In this document: one piece after another, positions 7,538 through 15,755 of the stretch
Numbering within the stretch: position 1 is the stretch's first letter
Layout of the letters: each line of letters opens with the position of its first letter
Source: Streptomyces sp. CBMA152
GTDB taxonomy: Bacteria > Actinomycetota > Actinomycetes > Streptomycetales > Streptomycetaceae
Direction of reading: 5' to 3'
DNA length: 64,000 nucleotides
NCBI RefSeq assembly: GCF_014596475.1
Contig: NZ_MECJ01000033.1
Coordinates: 62,001-126,000 of the forward strand
The notes under the pieces: model-generated
What the model was told of the DNA's origin: nothing
What the model saw: only the letters and a program-made list of their open reading frames with translations
The model's database searches: none
Made by a program: the position numbers and the translations under genes

Positions 7538-8947
7538 ATGTTCCAGAACGCCGACGACGCGAAGAAGTTCATCGCGGACGAGGACGTGAAGTTCGTTGAC
7601 GTCCGTTTCTGCGACCTGCCGGGCGTGATGCAGCACTTCACGATTCCCGCGAAGGCGTTCGACCCGAACGAGGAGCTGGCGTTCGACGGCTCCTCGATCC
7701 GCGGGTTCCAGGCCATCCACGAGTCCGACATGGCGCTGCGCGCGGACCTGTCGACGGCGCGTCTGGACCCGTTCCGTCGCGACAAGACGCTGAACATCAA
7801 CTTCTTCATCCACGACCCGATCACGGGTGAGCAGTACAGCCGCGACCCGCGCAACATCGCCAAGAAGGCCGAGGCCTACCTCGCGTCGACCGGCATCGCG
7901 GACACCGCGTACTTCGGTCCCGAGGCGGAGTTCTACGTCTTCGACTCGGTGCGCTTCGAGACGTCGGCGAACCAGGGCTTCTACCACATCGACTCCGAGG
8001 CCGGCGCCTGGAACACCGGTGCGGAGAACGACAACCGCGGCTACAAGGTCCGCTACAAGGGCGGCTACTTCCCGGCCCCGCCGGTCGACCACTTCGCCGA
8101 CCTGCGCGCCGAGATCTCCCTGGAGCTGGAGGCGTCCGGCCTCCAGGTCGAGCGCCAGCACCACGAGGTGGGCACGGCCGGCCAGGCGGAGATCAACTAC
8201 AAGTTCAACACGCTGCTGGCCGCGGCCGACGACCTGATGCTCTTCAAGTACATCGTGAAGAACGTCGCCTGGCGCAACGGCAAGACCGCGACCTTCATGC
8301 CGAAGCCGATCTTCGGCGACAACGGCTCGGGCATGCACGTCCACCAGTCCCTGTGGACCGGCGGCGAGCCCCTGTTCTACGACGAGCAGGGCTACGCGGG
8401 CCTGTCGGACACCGCGCGCTACTACATCGGCGGCATCCTGAAGCACGCCCCGTCGCTGCTGGCCTTCACCAACCCGACGGTGAACTCGTACCACCGCCTG
8501 GTCCCCGGCTTCGAGGCCCCGGTCAACCTGGTCTACTCGCAGCGCAACCGCTCCGCCGCGATGCGCATCCCGATCACGGGCTCGAACCCGAAGGCGAAGC
8601 GCGTGGAGTTCCGCGCGCCGGACCCGTCGTCGAACCCGTACCTCGCCTTCTCGGCCCTCCTCCTCGCGGGCCTCGACGGCATCAAGAACAAGATCGAGCC
8701 GGCCGAGCCGATCGACAAGGACCTCTACGAGCTCGCCCCCGAGGAGCACGCGGGCGTCCCCCAGGTCCCGACCTCCCTCCCGGCGGTACTGGAGGCCCTG
8801 GAGGCCGACAACGAGTACCTCCAGGCGGGCGGCGTCTTCACGTCCGACCTGATCGAGACGTGGATCGACTACAAGCGCACGGCGGAGATCGCCCCGATCC
8901 AGCTCCGCCCGCACCCGCACGAGTTCGAGCTGTACTTCGACATCTAA
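7538..8947 (+). CDS. glnA: Glutamine synthetase type I (GSI-beta), GlnA
   Basis: The enzyme makes glutamine from glutamate, ammonia and ATP as a dodecamer in the cytoplasm; it is the main ammonium assimilation enzyme. The 469-aa protein has the beta-grasp signature FDGSSIRGFQ (about residues 50-59), the ATP-binding KPIFGDNGSGMHVHQS, and the adenylylation site KDLYELAPEE with Tyr397. That tyrosine makes it a substrate for GlnE, encoded at 43788-46778. The ATG at 7538 follows AGGAGGAG. A GlnR-type box precedes it and a hairpin terminator follows. Confidence 0.98.
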   Translation: MFQNADDAKKFIADEDVKFVDVRFCDLPGVMQHFTIPAKAFDPNEELAFDGSSIRGFQAIHESDMALRADLSTARLDPFRRDKTLNINFFIHDPITGEQYSRDPRNIAKKAEAYLASTGIADTAYFGPEAEFYVFDSVRFETSANQGFYHIDSEAGAWNTGAENDNRGYKVRYKGGYFPAPPVDHFADLRAEISLELEASGLQVERQHHEVGTAGQAEINYKFNTLLAAADDLMLFKYIVKNVAWRNGKTATFMPKPIFGDNGSGMHVHQSLWTGGEPLFYDEQGYAGLSDTARYYIGGILKHAPSLLAFTNPTVNSYHRLVPGFEAPVNLVYSQRNRSAAMRIPITGSNPKAKRVEFRAPDPSSNPYLAFSALLLAGLDGIKNKIEPAEPIDKDLYELAPEEHAGVPQVPTSLPAVLEALEADNEYLQAGGVFTSDLIETWIDYKRTAEIAPIQLRPHPHEFELYFDI

Positions 8948-8980
8948 GCCGGACCGAAGTCCGCGCTCGCGTGATGCTCA

Positions 8981-9030
8981 GGCCGTCGGCCGTGTTTCTT
9001 CCCCCCGGAAGACACGGCCGACGGCCTTTT
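8981..9030 (+). terminator. Rho-independent-like terminator of glnA
   Basis: Arms of 15 bp, GGCCGTCGGCCGTGT (8981-8995) and its complement (9012-9026), enclose a 16-nt loop and are followed by TTTT. It lies 34 nt after the glnA stop codon. Confidence 0.85.
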
Positions 9031-9125
9031 GCGTGGGGCCGCCCGGGCCTGAATTCGACGCCCCCGTACCCCTCTTGACGACATACGGTGCCGCGCCCGC
9101 CAACAGGCGCGGCACCGCCTCCGCG

Positions 9126-9407
9126 TCAGCGGCCGTAGCGGATCAGTGCTCGGACCATCCGGCACGTCGTGTCGGACGGCGGGTGGACTCCGATCAGCTC
9201 CGCCGTCGTGCGTATCTTGCGGTTGGGGGCCTGCTCGGGCTGGTACACGCCGGTGTCGAGCAGGGCGATGGCCAGGCGCATCGCCTTGAGGCGCCTGTTG
9301 TGCGTCTCGTACCACACGCGCGGACGCCCGGCGGGCAGCGGCACCTTTTTCAGGGACAGCAGGGACAGCTGTTGCGGGGTGTGCGAAGTGAGTACGGCAG
9401 CGGCCAT
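9126..9407 (-). CDS. Small basic protein, 93 aa, function unknown
   Basis: The start was set at the ATG at 9407, which lies 6 nt after a perfect AGGAGG; the ATG two codons earlier abuts it and is too close. A TAAAAT box on the same strand (complement of 9451-9456) is a good -10 for a leader of about 37 nt. The product is basic and has a compact core (RPRVWYETHNRRLKAMRLAI) and a C-terminal cysteine. No signal peptide, no membrane segment and no family known to me. It ends in the gap after glnA, convergent with it. Confidence 0.65.
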   Translation of the reverse strand: MAAAVLTSHTPQQLSLLSLKKVPLPAGRPRVWYETHNRRLKAMRLAIALLDTGVYQPEQAPNRKIRTTAELIGVHPPSDTTCRMVRALIRYGR

Positions 9408-9571
9408 GGGCATCCTCCTGGGCAGTCGGGAACCCTCACGAACTGCCTCAATTTTACTGCCCACCACTGACAATCGGCCCGGCTGGAAGGGCTGTTGGGA
9501 TAGTCCGTTTGCGCTGGCCAGAGGGCGTTGGACGCCGTCCCGGGCGCCCCTCCAGCGGTACCTTGTCCCGC

Positions 9572-9931
9572 ATGGAGATCTGGATCAACCCCGCCTGTTC
9601 CAAGTGCCGCAGCGCCATCCAACTGCTCGACGCCGAGGGCGCCTCGTACACCGTCCGCCGCTACCTCGACGACGTGCCGTCCGAGGACGAGATCCGCGCC
9701 GTACTCGACCGGCTCGGGCTGGAGCCGTGGGACATCACGCGTACGCAGGAGGCCGAGGCCAAGGAGCTCGGGGTGAAGGAGTGGCCGCGTGACGCGGGGG
9801 CGCGCGAGCGCTGGGTCGCGGCGCTCGCCGCGCACCCGAAGCTCATCCAGCGCCCGATCATCACGGCGGACGACGGTACGGCGGTGGTCGCCCGCACGGA
9901 CGACGCCGTACGGGACGCGCTCTCCCGGTAA
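9572..9931 (+). CDS. ArsC/Spx-family thioredoxin-fold protein (arsenate reductase-like)
   Basis: The 119-aa protein starts MEIWINPACSKC. Cys9 and Cys12 form a CxxC where plasmid arsenate reductases have C-G-T-S and Spx regulators have CxxC. The IQRPII segment at about residue 90 is the conserved Arg-Pro of the ArsC fold. It could be a glutathione/mycothiol-independent oxidoreductase rather than a true arsenate reductase, since no arsB or arsR genes are nearby. The ATG is 7 nt after a TACCTT box (9559-9564), which suggests a leaderless transcript. Confidence 0.8.
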   Translation: MEIWINPACSKCRSAIQLLDAEGASYTVRRYLDDVPSEDEIRAVLDRLGLEPWDITRTQEAEAKELGVKEWPRDAGARERWVAALAAHPKLIQRPIITADDGTAVVARTDDAVRDALSR

Positions 9932-9959
9932 CCGTCCCCACCAGCCGCCCCGGAGGCCG

Positions 9960-10517
9960 TCAGCGGACTCGCTCGTCCGTGCCCGCGACCTTGCGCGCGG
10001 TCACGTTCAGCCGGTTCCACGTGTTGATCGTGAAGATCAGCGCGAGCAGCCCGCCGAGCTCCTGCTCGCTGAACTCCTCGGCCGCCTCCTCGAACACCTC
10101 GTCCTCCACACCCCCGTCGGCTATCAGCGTGACCGCCTCGGTGAGGGCGAGGGCCGCGCGCTCCGGCGGCGTGAAGAAGTGCGGGGCCTCGCGCCACACG
10201 CCGACCATGTGCAGCCGCTCCGGGTCCTCGCCCGCCTTGCGCGCGTCGCTGACGTGCATGTGAAGGCAGTACGCGCAGCTGTTGAGCTGCGAGGCGCGGA
10301 TCTGCACCAGCTCCACCAGGGCCGGGTCGAGGTGCTCGGTGGCCGCCGCGTTCAGGGCGATGATCGCCTTGAACGCCTTCGGGTTCGCCTTGGCGAAGTC
10401 GATACGGACCGGGGTCTCGGCCGCCGCGCGAGCCACGGCCCCGTTGATCGTCGCGGCCATGGCCTCGGTCGTGATCGTGGTCGTGGTCATCGTCTGCGTG
10501 TTCTGCGTCGTCGTCAT
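9960..10517 (-). CDS. Carboxymuconolactone decarboxylase/AhpD-like alkylhydroperoxidase
   Basis: This 185-aa protein has the full AhpD pattern E-x11-C-x2-C-x3-H (Glu69, Cys81, Cys84, His88; SCAYCLHMH). In AhpD-type enzymes this set reduces peroxides through the cysteine pair and a proton relay. No ahpC is adjacent, so it is more likely one of the stand-alone peroxidase-like members. The N-terminus is a Thr-rich, probably unstructured stretch. I chose the second ATG (10517) because it lies 7 nt after TAGATT on this strand; the ATG at 10523 touches that box. It is convergent with the ArsC-like gene. Confidence 0.85.
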   Translation of the reverse strand: MTTTQNTQTMTTTTITTEAMAATINGAVARAAAETPVRIDFAKANPKAFKAIIALNAAATEHLDPALVELVQIRASQLNSCAYCLHMHVSDARKAGEDPERLHMVGVWREAPHFFTPPERAALALTEAVTLIADGGVEDEVFEEAAEEFSEQELGGLLALIFTINTWNRLNVTARKVAGTDERVR

Positions 10518-10708
10518 GATCATGAATCTACGGGAGCATGCGACCCGCCCACAGGTGCATTTTCGATGCGGAAACGTGGGTCAATTCAAGGGTCGATTCT
10601 GCGGGCCCCTGAGCCCCACCCCCCTCCCCCGGTTGTCATCCTTTCGGTCAGATCAACCAGTACTTAACGGGGACGATCCGGGCGAAACCCGCTCCTACCG
10701 TGGAGCCC

Positions 10709-11182
10709 ATGCAGAAGAACTGGCTGTTCGGTGGCGTATACGGGACGGTGCTCAGCAGCGCGCTGCTCGCGGCGCTGCACAGCGAGGGCACCCCGTACAC
10801 GCCGTATTACAACGCCGCCTGGATCCTGGTGACCGCCGGCACCGCCGCGCTCGCCCACGCGTACGCGCATCACATGTCGTGTCACCGGCAGGACAGCGGC
10901 AAGCACCGGTGGCGGCGGCTCGCGGTGGCCGTCTCCGACGAGTGGCCGGTGATCATCGCGTGTATGCCGACCGTGCTGCTGCTCGTCATATCCGGCCCCG
11001 CCGGCTGGCGGGAAAGCGACGTCACCACCGCCGGGCTGGCCCTCAACGCGGCCCTGCTGTTCGGCTGGGGCACCTTCGCGGCCCTGCGGGTGGGCTACCG
11101 GCGCCGGGCCGCCGCGTTCATCGGCGGCGCGGACGCGGCGATCGGCGTGCTCATCGCCGGTGCGAACGCGGTCATCAAGTGA
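10709..11182 (+). CDS. Small integral membrane protein, function unknown
   Basis: The 157-aa product has four hydrophobic segments, around residues 7-24, 38-55, 78-95 and 105-122. A His/Cys pair (AYAHHMSCH) lies in the first cytoplasmic or external loop. No family is recognised with confidence. The ATG at 10709 lies 7 nt after TACCGT (10696-10701), which also overlaps a GGAG; an in-frame GTG at 10700 is the alternative. The gene ends 31 nt before the GlnR-type box of glnII. Confidence 0.65.
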   Translation: MQKNWLFGGVYGTVLSSALLAALHSEGTPYTPYYNAAWILVTAGTAALAHAYAHHMSCHRQDSGKHRWRRLAVAVSDEWPVIIACMPTVLLLVISGPAGWRESDVTTAGLALNAALLFGWGTFAALRVGYRRRAAAFIGGADAAIGVLIAGANAVIK

Positions 11183-11212
11183 CAGACAAGAACAGGCTGT
11201 AGCGCAACCTCG

Positions 11213-11250
11213 GTAACACCGGGTTCACAAACGGGCAACGGACGGGAAAT
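11213..11250 (+). promoter_or_regulatory. GlnR-type operator upstream of glnII
   Basis: GTAAC-n6-TTCAC-n6-GCAAC-n6-GAAAT has the same four-pentamer, 6-nt-spaced layout as the box before glnA, with two weaker pentamers. It ends 115 nt before the glnII start. GlnR control of glnII is established in S. coelicolor; here it is inferred from the pattern. Confidence 0.7.
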
Positions 11251-11365
11251 CCGCAGATGTGAAGCTGCCCGCACCGGCGCACCCTCCCACCGCCGGGACC
11301 CCGCACCGCCGAGCCCGCCGCACTGGGCCCGGCACACCCCGCAGCTCCCCCGAAGGATGGCTTCC

Positions 11366-12394
11366 GTGACGTTCAAGGCCGAGTACATCTGGATCGACGG
11401 CACCGAGCCGACCGCCAAGCTCCGCTCCAAGACCAAGATCATCGCGGGTGCGTCCGCCGACGCCGAGCTGCCCGTGTGGGGCTTCGACGGGTCCTCCACC
11501 AACCAGGCCGTGGGACACGCCTCCGACCGCGTCCTCAAGCCGGTCTTCTCCTGCCCGGACCCGATCCGGGGCGGCGACGACGTCCTCGTACTCTGCGAGG
11601 TCCTGGACATCGACGGCACGCCGCACGCGTCCAACACGCGCGCGCTGCTGCGTCCCATCGCCGAGCGGTTCGCCGCTCAGGAGCCGATCTTCGGCATCGA
11701 GCAGGAGTACACCTTCTTCGACGGCACCCGCCCGCTCGGCTTCCCGGTCGGCGGCTTCCCGGCCGCGCAGGGCGGCTACTACTGCGGTGTCGGCGCCGAC
11801 GAGATCTTCGGCCGCGAGATCGTCGAGAAGCACCTCGACCACTGCCTCGCCGCGGGTCTGAGCATCTCCGGCATCAACGCCGAGGTCATGCCGGGCCAGT
11901 GGGAGTTCCAGGTCGGCCCCGTCGGGCCGCTGGAGGTCTCCGACCAGCTGTGGATCGCGCGCTGGCTGCTCTACCGCACGGCCGAGGAGTTCAACGTCTC
12001 GGCGACCCTCGACCCCAAGCCGGTCAAGGGCGACTGGAACGGCGCGGGCGCGCACACCAACTTCTCCACCAAGGCCATGCGCGAGGGCTACGACGCGATC
12101 ATCACCGCGTGCGAGTCGCTCGGCGAGGGCTCCAAGCCGATGGACCACGTCAAGAACTACGGCGCGGGCATCGACGACCGCCTCACCGGCCTGCACGAGA
12201 CGGCCCCGTGGAACGAGTACTCGTACGGCGTCTCCGACCGCGGCGCCTCGGTGCGCATCCCGTGGCAGGTCGAGGTGGACAAGAAGGGCTACATCGAGGA
12301 CCGCCGCCCCAACGCCAACGTCGACCCGTACGTCGTGACGCGGCTCATCGTCGAGACCTGCTGCACCGGGCTTGAGAAGGCCGGACAGGTCTGA
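11366..12394 (+). CDS. glnII: Glutamine synthetase type II, GlnII
   Basis: This is the eukaryote-like, octameric glutamine synthetase that Streptomyces carry in addition to GSI. The 342-aa protein begins MTFKAEYIWIDGTEPT and contains the GSII signatures WGFDGSST and GDWNGAGAHTNFSTK (ATP/glutamate site). It lacks the adenylylation loop of GSI, so GlnE should not control it. I chose the GTG at 11366 because GAAGGA sits at the right distance; the ATG at 11357 overlaps that ribosome binding site. GlnR-type box upstream, hairpin downstream. Confidence 0.96.
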   Translation: MTFKAEYIWIDGTEPTAKLRSKTKIIAGASADAELPVWGFDGSSTNQAVGHASDRVLKPVFSCPDPIRGGDDVLVLCEVLDIDGTPHASNTRALLRPIAERFAAQEPIFGIEQEYTFFDGTRPLGFPVGGFPAAQGGYYCGVGADEIFGREIVEKHLDHCLAAGLSISGINAEVMPGQWEFQVGPVGPLEVSDQLWIARWLLYRTAEEFNVSATLDPKPVKGDWNGAGAHTNFSTKAMREGYDAIITACESLGEGSKPMDHVKNYGAGIDDRLTGLHETAPWNEYSYGVSDRGASVRIPWQVEVDKKGYIEDRRPNANVDPYVVTRLIVETCCTGLEKAGQV

Positions 12395-12430
12395 GCCGAG
12401 CGAGCCGGAGTTTCGGCCACGGTTTTTCCC

Positions 12431-12466
12431 GAGGGCGTTCACCGCGTACGTGCGGTGGGCGCCCTC
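12431..12466 (+). terminator. Hairpin terminator downstream of glnII
   Basis: GAGGGCG-tt-CACCGC pairs with GCGGTG-g-GCGCCCTC around a short GTACG loop, 36 nt after the glnII stop. No T-run follows. Confidence 0.55.
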
Positions 12467-12592
12467 CGGCGTTCCCTCCCGCCTCCCCTCCGGCCTTTCC
12501 GGCGGCGGGATTTGGCCACCCCGTGCCAAGGATCCGTATCAGCACGTGGGAGGGCGCTGGGCGGGTCACGGCCGATCTGGTTGAATGGGCGC

Positions 12593-12712
12593 ATGGCCAG
12601 CTTCCCGAACCCCGCTACAGGTCGCAGCGACCTTGAGCCGTTCTGGCCGTCCCGTCAGGACCACGACTTCGACCGGGTGTGTTGCCGCGCGACGAACGCG
12701 CCGGCCCTCTAA
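12593..12712 (+). CDS. Possible 39-aa peptide with a Cys-Cys motif, upstream of the winged-helix gene
   Basis: The frame starts ATGGCCAGC and encodes MASFPNPATG..., with aromatic and charged residues (DLEPFWPSRQ) and then VCCRATNAPAL at the C-terminus. There is no good ribosome binding site, but TTGAAT (12581-12586) ends 6 nt before the ATG, so leaderless expression is possible. The Cys-Cys-Arg end is reminiscent of small actinobacterial cysteine-rich leader peptides that sense cysteine supply through translation. It ends 80 nt before the winged-helix regulator gene. Coding is not proven; the amino-acid composition is unlike random GC-rich frames. Confidence 0.45.
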   Translation: MASFPNPATGRSDLEPFWPSRQDHDFDRVCCRATNAPAL

Positions 12713-12792
12713 AGCCTCCCTTCTCCGAAGGCCTTCGGCCCGCGCGCACGACGTACGTCCCTGACGACTCCGCGCGAAAGAGCTGACCTCTC

Positions 12793-13371
12793 ATGGCGAA
12801 CACCCGTACCGTCTCCGCCTCCGCTGCGACCGCCGCCCACCCCGGTCCCGTACCTCTGGGACGCCATCGACTCCGTGCCGTCGACCGTGACGAGGTGGCC
12901 GCCACCGGCACCGTCGTCGACTTCCTTCCGCCGGGCGCCACTTGGCTGCCCGCGCCCCAGCACACCGTGCCCGTCCTGCCCGGCCGGCCGCCGATGATCG
13001 GCTATCTCGTGCTCGTCCCGGCCGACCAGCAGCCACCGCTCGCGGCCGCGCCCGAACCGCTCGTCGAGGTACCGGCGCCCGTGACCGGTGACGAGCTCGT
13101 ACGGATCGACACGGTGCGCCGGACCGCCGAGGTCGACGGGCGCGTGCTCGACCTCACGTATCTCGAATTCGAGCTGCTGGCCCATCTGGTGGCGCACCCG
13201 CAGCGGGTGCACACCCGGGACCAGCTGGTGACCACCGTCTGGGGGTACGGCCATGTCGGCGACGGCCGGACCGTCGACGTCCATGTCGCCCGGCTGCGCC
13301 GCAAGCTCGGCGCGGAGAATCGTCACGCCATCCAGACGGTCCGGCGGGTCGGGTACAAGTACGCGCCCTGA
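12793..13371 (+). CDS. Orphan OmpR/PhoB-type winged-helix DNA-binding protein
   Basis: The last 95 residues or so of this 192-aa protein are a complete OmpR-type effector domain (LTYLEFELLAHLVAHPQRVH, then TVDVHVARLRRKLG and VGYKYAP). Ahead of it, where a receiver domain with a phosphorylatable Asp would be, is only a Pro/Ala-rich segment of about 95 residues. It is therefore a regulator without phosphorylation input. Its N-terminal ligand or partner is unknown. It lies between glnII and a two-component system, and behind the possible CC-peptide gene. The ribosome binding site is weak (AAGAGC). Confidence 0.8.
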   Translation: MANTRTVSASAATAAHPGPVPLGRHRLRAVDRDEVAATGTVVDFLPPGATWLPAPQHTVPVLPGRPPMIGYLVLVPADQQPPLAAAPEPLVEVPAPVTGDELVRIDTVRRTAEVDGRVLDLTYLEFELLAHLVAHPQRVHTRDQLVTTVWGYGHVGDGRTVDVHVARLRRKLGAENRHAIQTVRRVGYKYAP

Positions 13372-13394
13372 CCCGCCCCTTGGTCCCCCGCACC

Positions 13395-13431
13395 GGCGCC
13401 CCCGGCACGCTTCTCCCGTGCCGGGGGCGCC
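13395..13431 (+). terminator. GC-rich hairpin terminator after the winged-helix gene
   Basis: GGCGCCCCCGGCACG (13395-13409) pairs perfectly with CGTGCCGGGGGCGCC (13417-13431) over a 7-nt loop, 24 nt after the stop codon. Confidence 0.75.
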
Positions 13432-13592
13432 CTCGTGTGCGGACACAGCGACGAAAACGGGCAGGATACGAGGTCAGGGGGTGTTGCCAGGTACACCCCG
13501 GTCGGGGGGACCGGCCCCGTGACCGCACCCGTGCGGCGCGGCGAGACTGGGGTCCGCAAGCTCGGCAGGGCCCATGAAGGGGGACGACGACG

Positions 13593-14861
13593 ATGGTGAA
13601 GAAGATACGGGCGGGGCTGCTCGCCGGTGGCCGGGGGTTCGGCCTCGCGACGAGCGGCATGGCCGTCGGGATCCTCCTGTTCACCCTGGCCGTCGTGTCG
13701 ATCAGCCTGATCCCGATCGGCGTCGGTGTGCTCACCACCCCGGCCGCGCTCGACGCGGTACGGGTGTACGCGAACCGGCGCCGCTCCCTCGCCCATGAGT
13801 GGCTCGGGATGGAGATCGCCGTTCCGTATCGGGCGCTCCCCGGCACGCAGCGGGCCGGGCTGCTCGGCACGGCCGAGCGGTGCGGGCTGCTCCTGAAGGA
13901 CCCGGCGACCTGGCGCGACCTGGAGTGGCTGTTCGCCGACATGACGGCGGGTGCCGTCGTCGCCCTCCTGGCGCCCTGTCTGCTGCTCTACAGCGTGTGG
14001 GGCATCGTGCTCGCGGCGGGCGTCTGGAAGCCGATCGACAACGCGGGCGGCGGCCTGTGGTTCACCTTCGTCCACATCACCTCGCAGCCGACGGCCAACC
14101 TGGCGGCCGTCCTCGGTGTCGTGTACGCGTTCCTCGGCCTGTTCGTGAACCCGTACCTGGTACGGGCCAACTTCGCCATCGCCAGGTCGCTGCTCTCCCC
14201 CACCCGCGAGCAGGCGCTCGCCCTGCGGGTGGAGCGGCTGACCGAGACGCGGCACGACGCGGTGGACAGCTCGGCCGCCGAACTGCGCCGGATCGAGCGG
14301 GATCTGCACGACGGGGCACAGGCCCGGCTCGTCGCCATGGGCATGAACCTCGGCACGATCGAGGCGCTGATCGAGAAGGACCCCGAGCAGGCCAAGCTGC
14401 TGCTCGCCAAGGCGCGTGAGTCCTCGGCCGAGGCGCTGACCGAGCTGCGCGACCTGGTCCGGGGCATCCACCCGCCGGTCCTCGCCGAGCGTGGTCTGGG
14501 CGACGCGGTACGCGCCCTTGCGCTGCGTATGCCGGTGATGGTGGACGTCGACGTGGAGCTGCCGCCCGGTCGCGCCGAGGCGCCGGTGGAGTCGGCCGCG
14601 TACTTCGCGGTCAGCGAGCTGCTCACCAACGCGGTCAAGCACGCCGAGGCCGACCGGATCTGGGTCGACCTCTCGTACGCCGGTGGGGCGTTGCGCCTCT
14701 CGGTCACCGACAACGGGCGCGGCGGGGCGAACGTGGGCGGCGGGTCCGGGCTGAGCGGGGTCGAACGCCGACTGGGTACATTCGACGGCGTCCTGGCCGT
14801 CAGCAGTCCCGTGGGCGGCCCCACCATGGTGACCGTGGAGATTCCTTGCGCGTTGTCCTAG
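13593..14861 (+). CDS. Sensor histidine kinase (NarL/DesK-type, HisKA_3)
   Basis: The 422-aa membrane kinase has hydrophobic segments at about residues 18-50, 115-150 and 160-190 in its N-terminal sensor part, which resembles the putative sensor domain common in actinobacterial kinases. The dimerisation/phosphoacceptor helix has IERDLHDGAQARLVAMG at about residue 233, where the His is the phosphorylation site. The ATPase part shows ELLTNAVKHA (N box) and DNGRGG..GSGLSG (G box). The stimulus is unknown. It overlaps the response regulator gene by 16 nt, so both are translated together and work as a pair. Confidence 0.93.
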   Translation: MVKKIRAGLLAGGRGFGLATSGMAVGILLFTLAVVSISLIPIGVGVLTTPAALDAVRVYANRRRSLAHEWLGMEIAVPYRALPGTQRAGLLGTAERCGLLLKDPATWRDLEWLFADMTAGAVVALLAPCLLLYSVWGIVLAAGVWKPIDNAGGGLWFTFVHITSQPTANLAAVLGVVYAFLGLFVNPYLVRANFAIARSLLSPTREQALALRVERLTETRHDAVDSSAAELRRIERDLHDGAQARLVAMGMNLGTIEALIEKDPEQAKLLLAKARESSAEALTELRDLVRGIHPPVLAERGLGDAVRALALRMPVMVDVDVELPPGRAEAPVESAAYFAVSELLTNAVKHAEADRIWVDLSYAGGALRLSVTDNGRGGANVGGGSGLSGVERRLGTFDGVLAVSSPVGGPTMVTVEIPCALS

Positions 14862-15493
14862 CCGAAGACCTCTTCCTGCTCCGCGACGGTCTGGTGCGGC
14901 TGCTTGAGGCGTACGACTTCGAGATCCTCGCGGCGGTCGAGACCGGGCCCGAACTGACGCGTGCGCTGGCCGAGTTGGAGCCGGAGGTGGCGATCGTGGA
15001 CGTACGGCTGCCGCCCACGCACACCGACGAGGGGTTGCAGTGCGCGCTCGCCGCGCGGCGAGCGCGGCCCGGCCTGCCCGTGCTCGTCCTGTCGCAGCAT
15101 GTCGAGCAGCTTTACGCGCGTGAGCTGCTGGCGGACGGGAACGGGGGCGTCGGGTATCTGTTGAAGGACCGGGTCTTCGATGCCGATCAGTTCGTGGATG
15201 CGGTGCGGCGGGTTGCGGGCGGGGGTACCGCGATGGATCCGCAGGTGATCTCGCAGCTTCTTTCCCGCAAGGTGCGGGACGCTCCTATCGGGGGGCTTAC
15301 TCCGCGTGAGCGGGAGGTCATGGAGCTGGTGGCTCAGGGACGGTCCAATGCGGCGATCGCTTCGCAGCTGGTGGTGACCGAGCGGGCCGTTGCCAAGCAC
15401 ACGTCCAACATCTTTGCGAAGTTGGGCTTGCCTGTGTCTGACGATGACAATCGGCGCGTGCTCGCCGTGCTGGCGTATTTGGAGCAGGGCTAG
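14846..15493 (+). CDS. LuxR/NarL-family response regulator
   Basis: The 215-aa regulator has a receiver domain (residues 1-120, with acidic pocket VLAED at residues 4-8 and the phospho-acceptor Asp in VAIVDVRLP at about residue 53) and a LuxR-type HTH (residues 150-215, LTPREREVMELVAQGRSN). The start is a TTG at 14846, supported by GGAG five bases before it and by the required Val-Val-Leu-Ala-Glu-Asp strand. It overlaps the kinase stop codon, giving translational coupling. Target genes are not visible here. Confidence 0.93.
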   Translation: MRVVLAEDLFLLRDGLVRLLEAYDFEILAAVETGPELTRALAELEPEVAIVDVRLPPTHTDEGLQCALAARRARPGLPVLVLSQHVEQLYARELLADGNGGVGYLLKDRVFDADQFVDAVRRVAGGGTAMDPQVISQLLSRKVRDAPIGGLTPREREVMELVAQGRSNAAIASQLVVTERAVAKHTSNIFAKLGLPVSDDDNRRVLAVLAYLEQG

Positions 15494-15518
15494 CCGCTTC
15501 GCGGGGGGTGCGGTGTTC

Positions 15519-15716
15519 GGCTGCGGACCGTGGGGGCTGGTCGCGCAGTTCCCCGCGCCCCTTAAGAGGCCGGTGGGTCAGTGCAGGTCGTGCGTGGCTT
15601 GTCGCGCCCACGCGGCGGAGCCGCCAATGTCACAGCCCCGCGCCCCTATAAGTGGCCCAGGGTCGCATCGAACCGCATCGGACCGCGCCCCTGTAGGTGA
15701 CCCCGGACCGGATTGG
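15519..15716 (+). repeat. Dispersed repeat copy 3 with degenerate extra tails
   Basis: A full copy of the repeat occupies 15519-15566. Two further, partial copies of its end follow at about 15640-15670 and 15684-15716 (GCGCCCCTATAAGTGGCCC and GCGCCCCTGTAGGTGACCC), each leading into a GGACCG/CATCGG-type sequence. The region lies between the response regulator and the methyltransferase and has no coding sequence. Confidence 0.7.
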
Positions 15717-15755
15717 CGCGGGCATGCGCCCCGCGCGGGTTAGCCTGGCCTGACC

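Noticed and set aside
9572..9931. Arsenic resistance operon
   Set aside because: Only an ArsC-like protein is present; no arsR, arsB/acr3 or arsM nearby, so I kept the call at family level.
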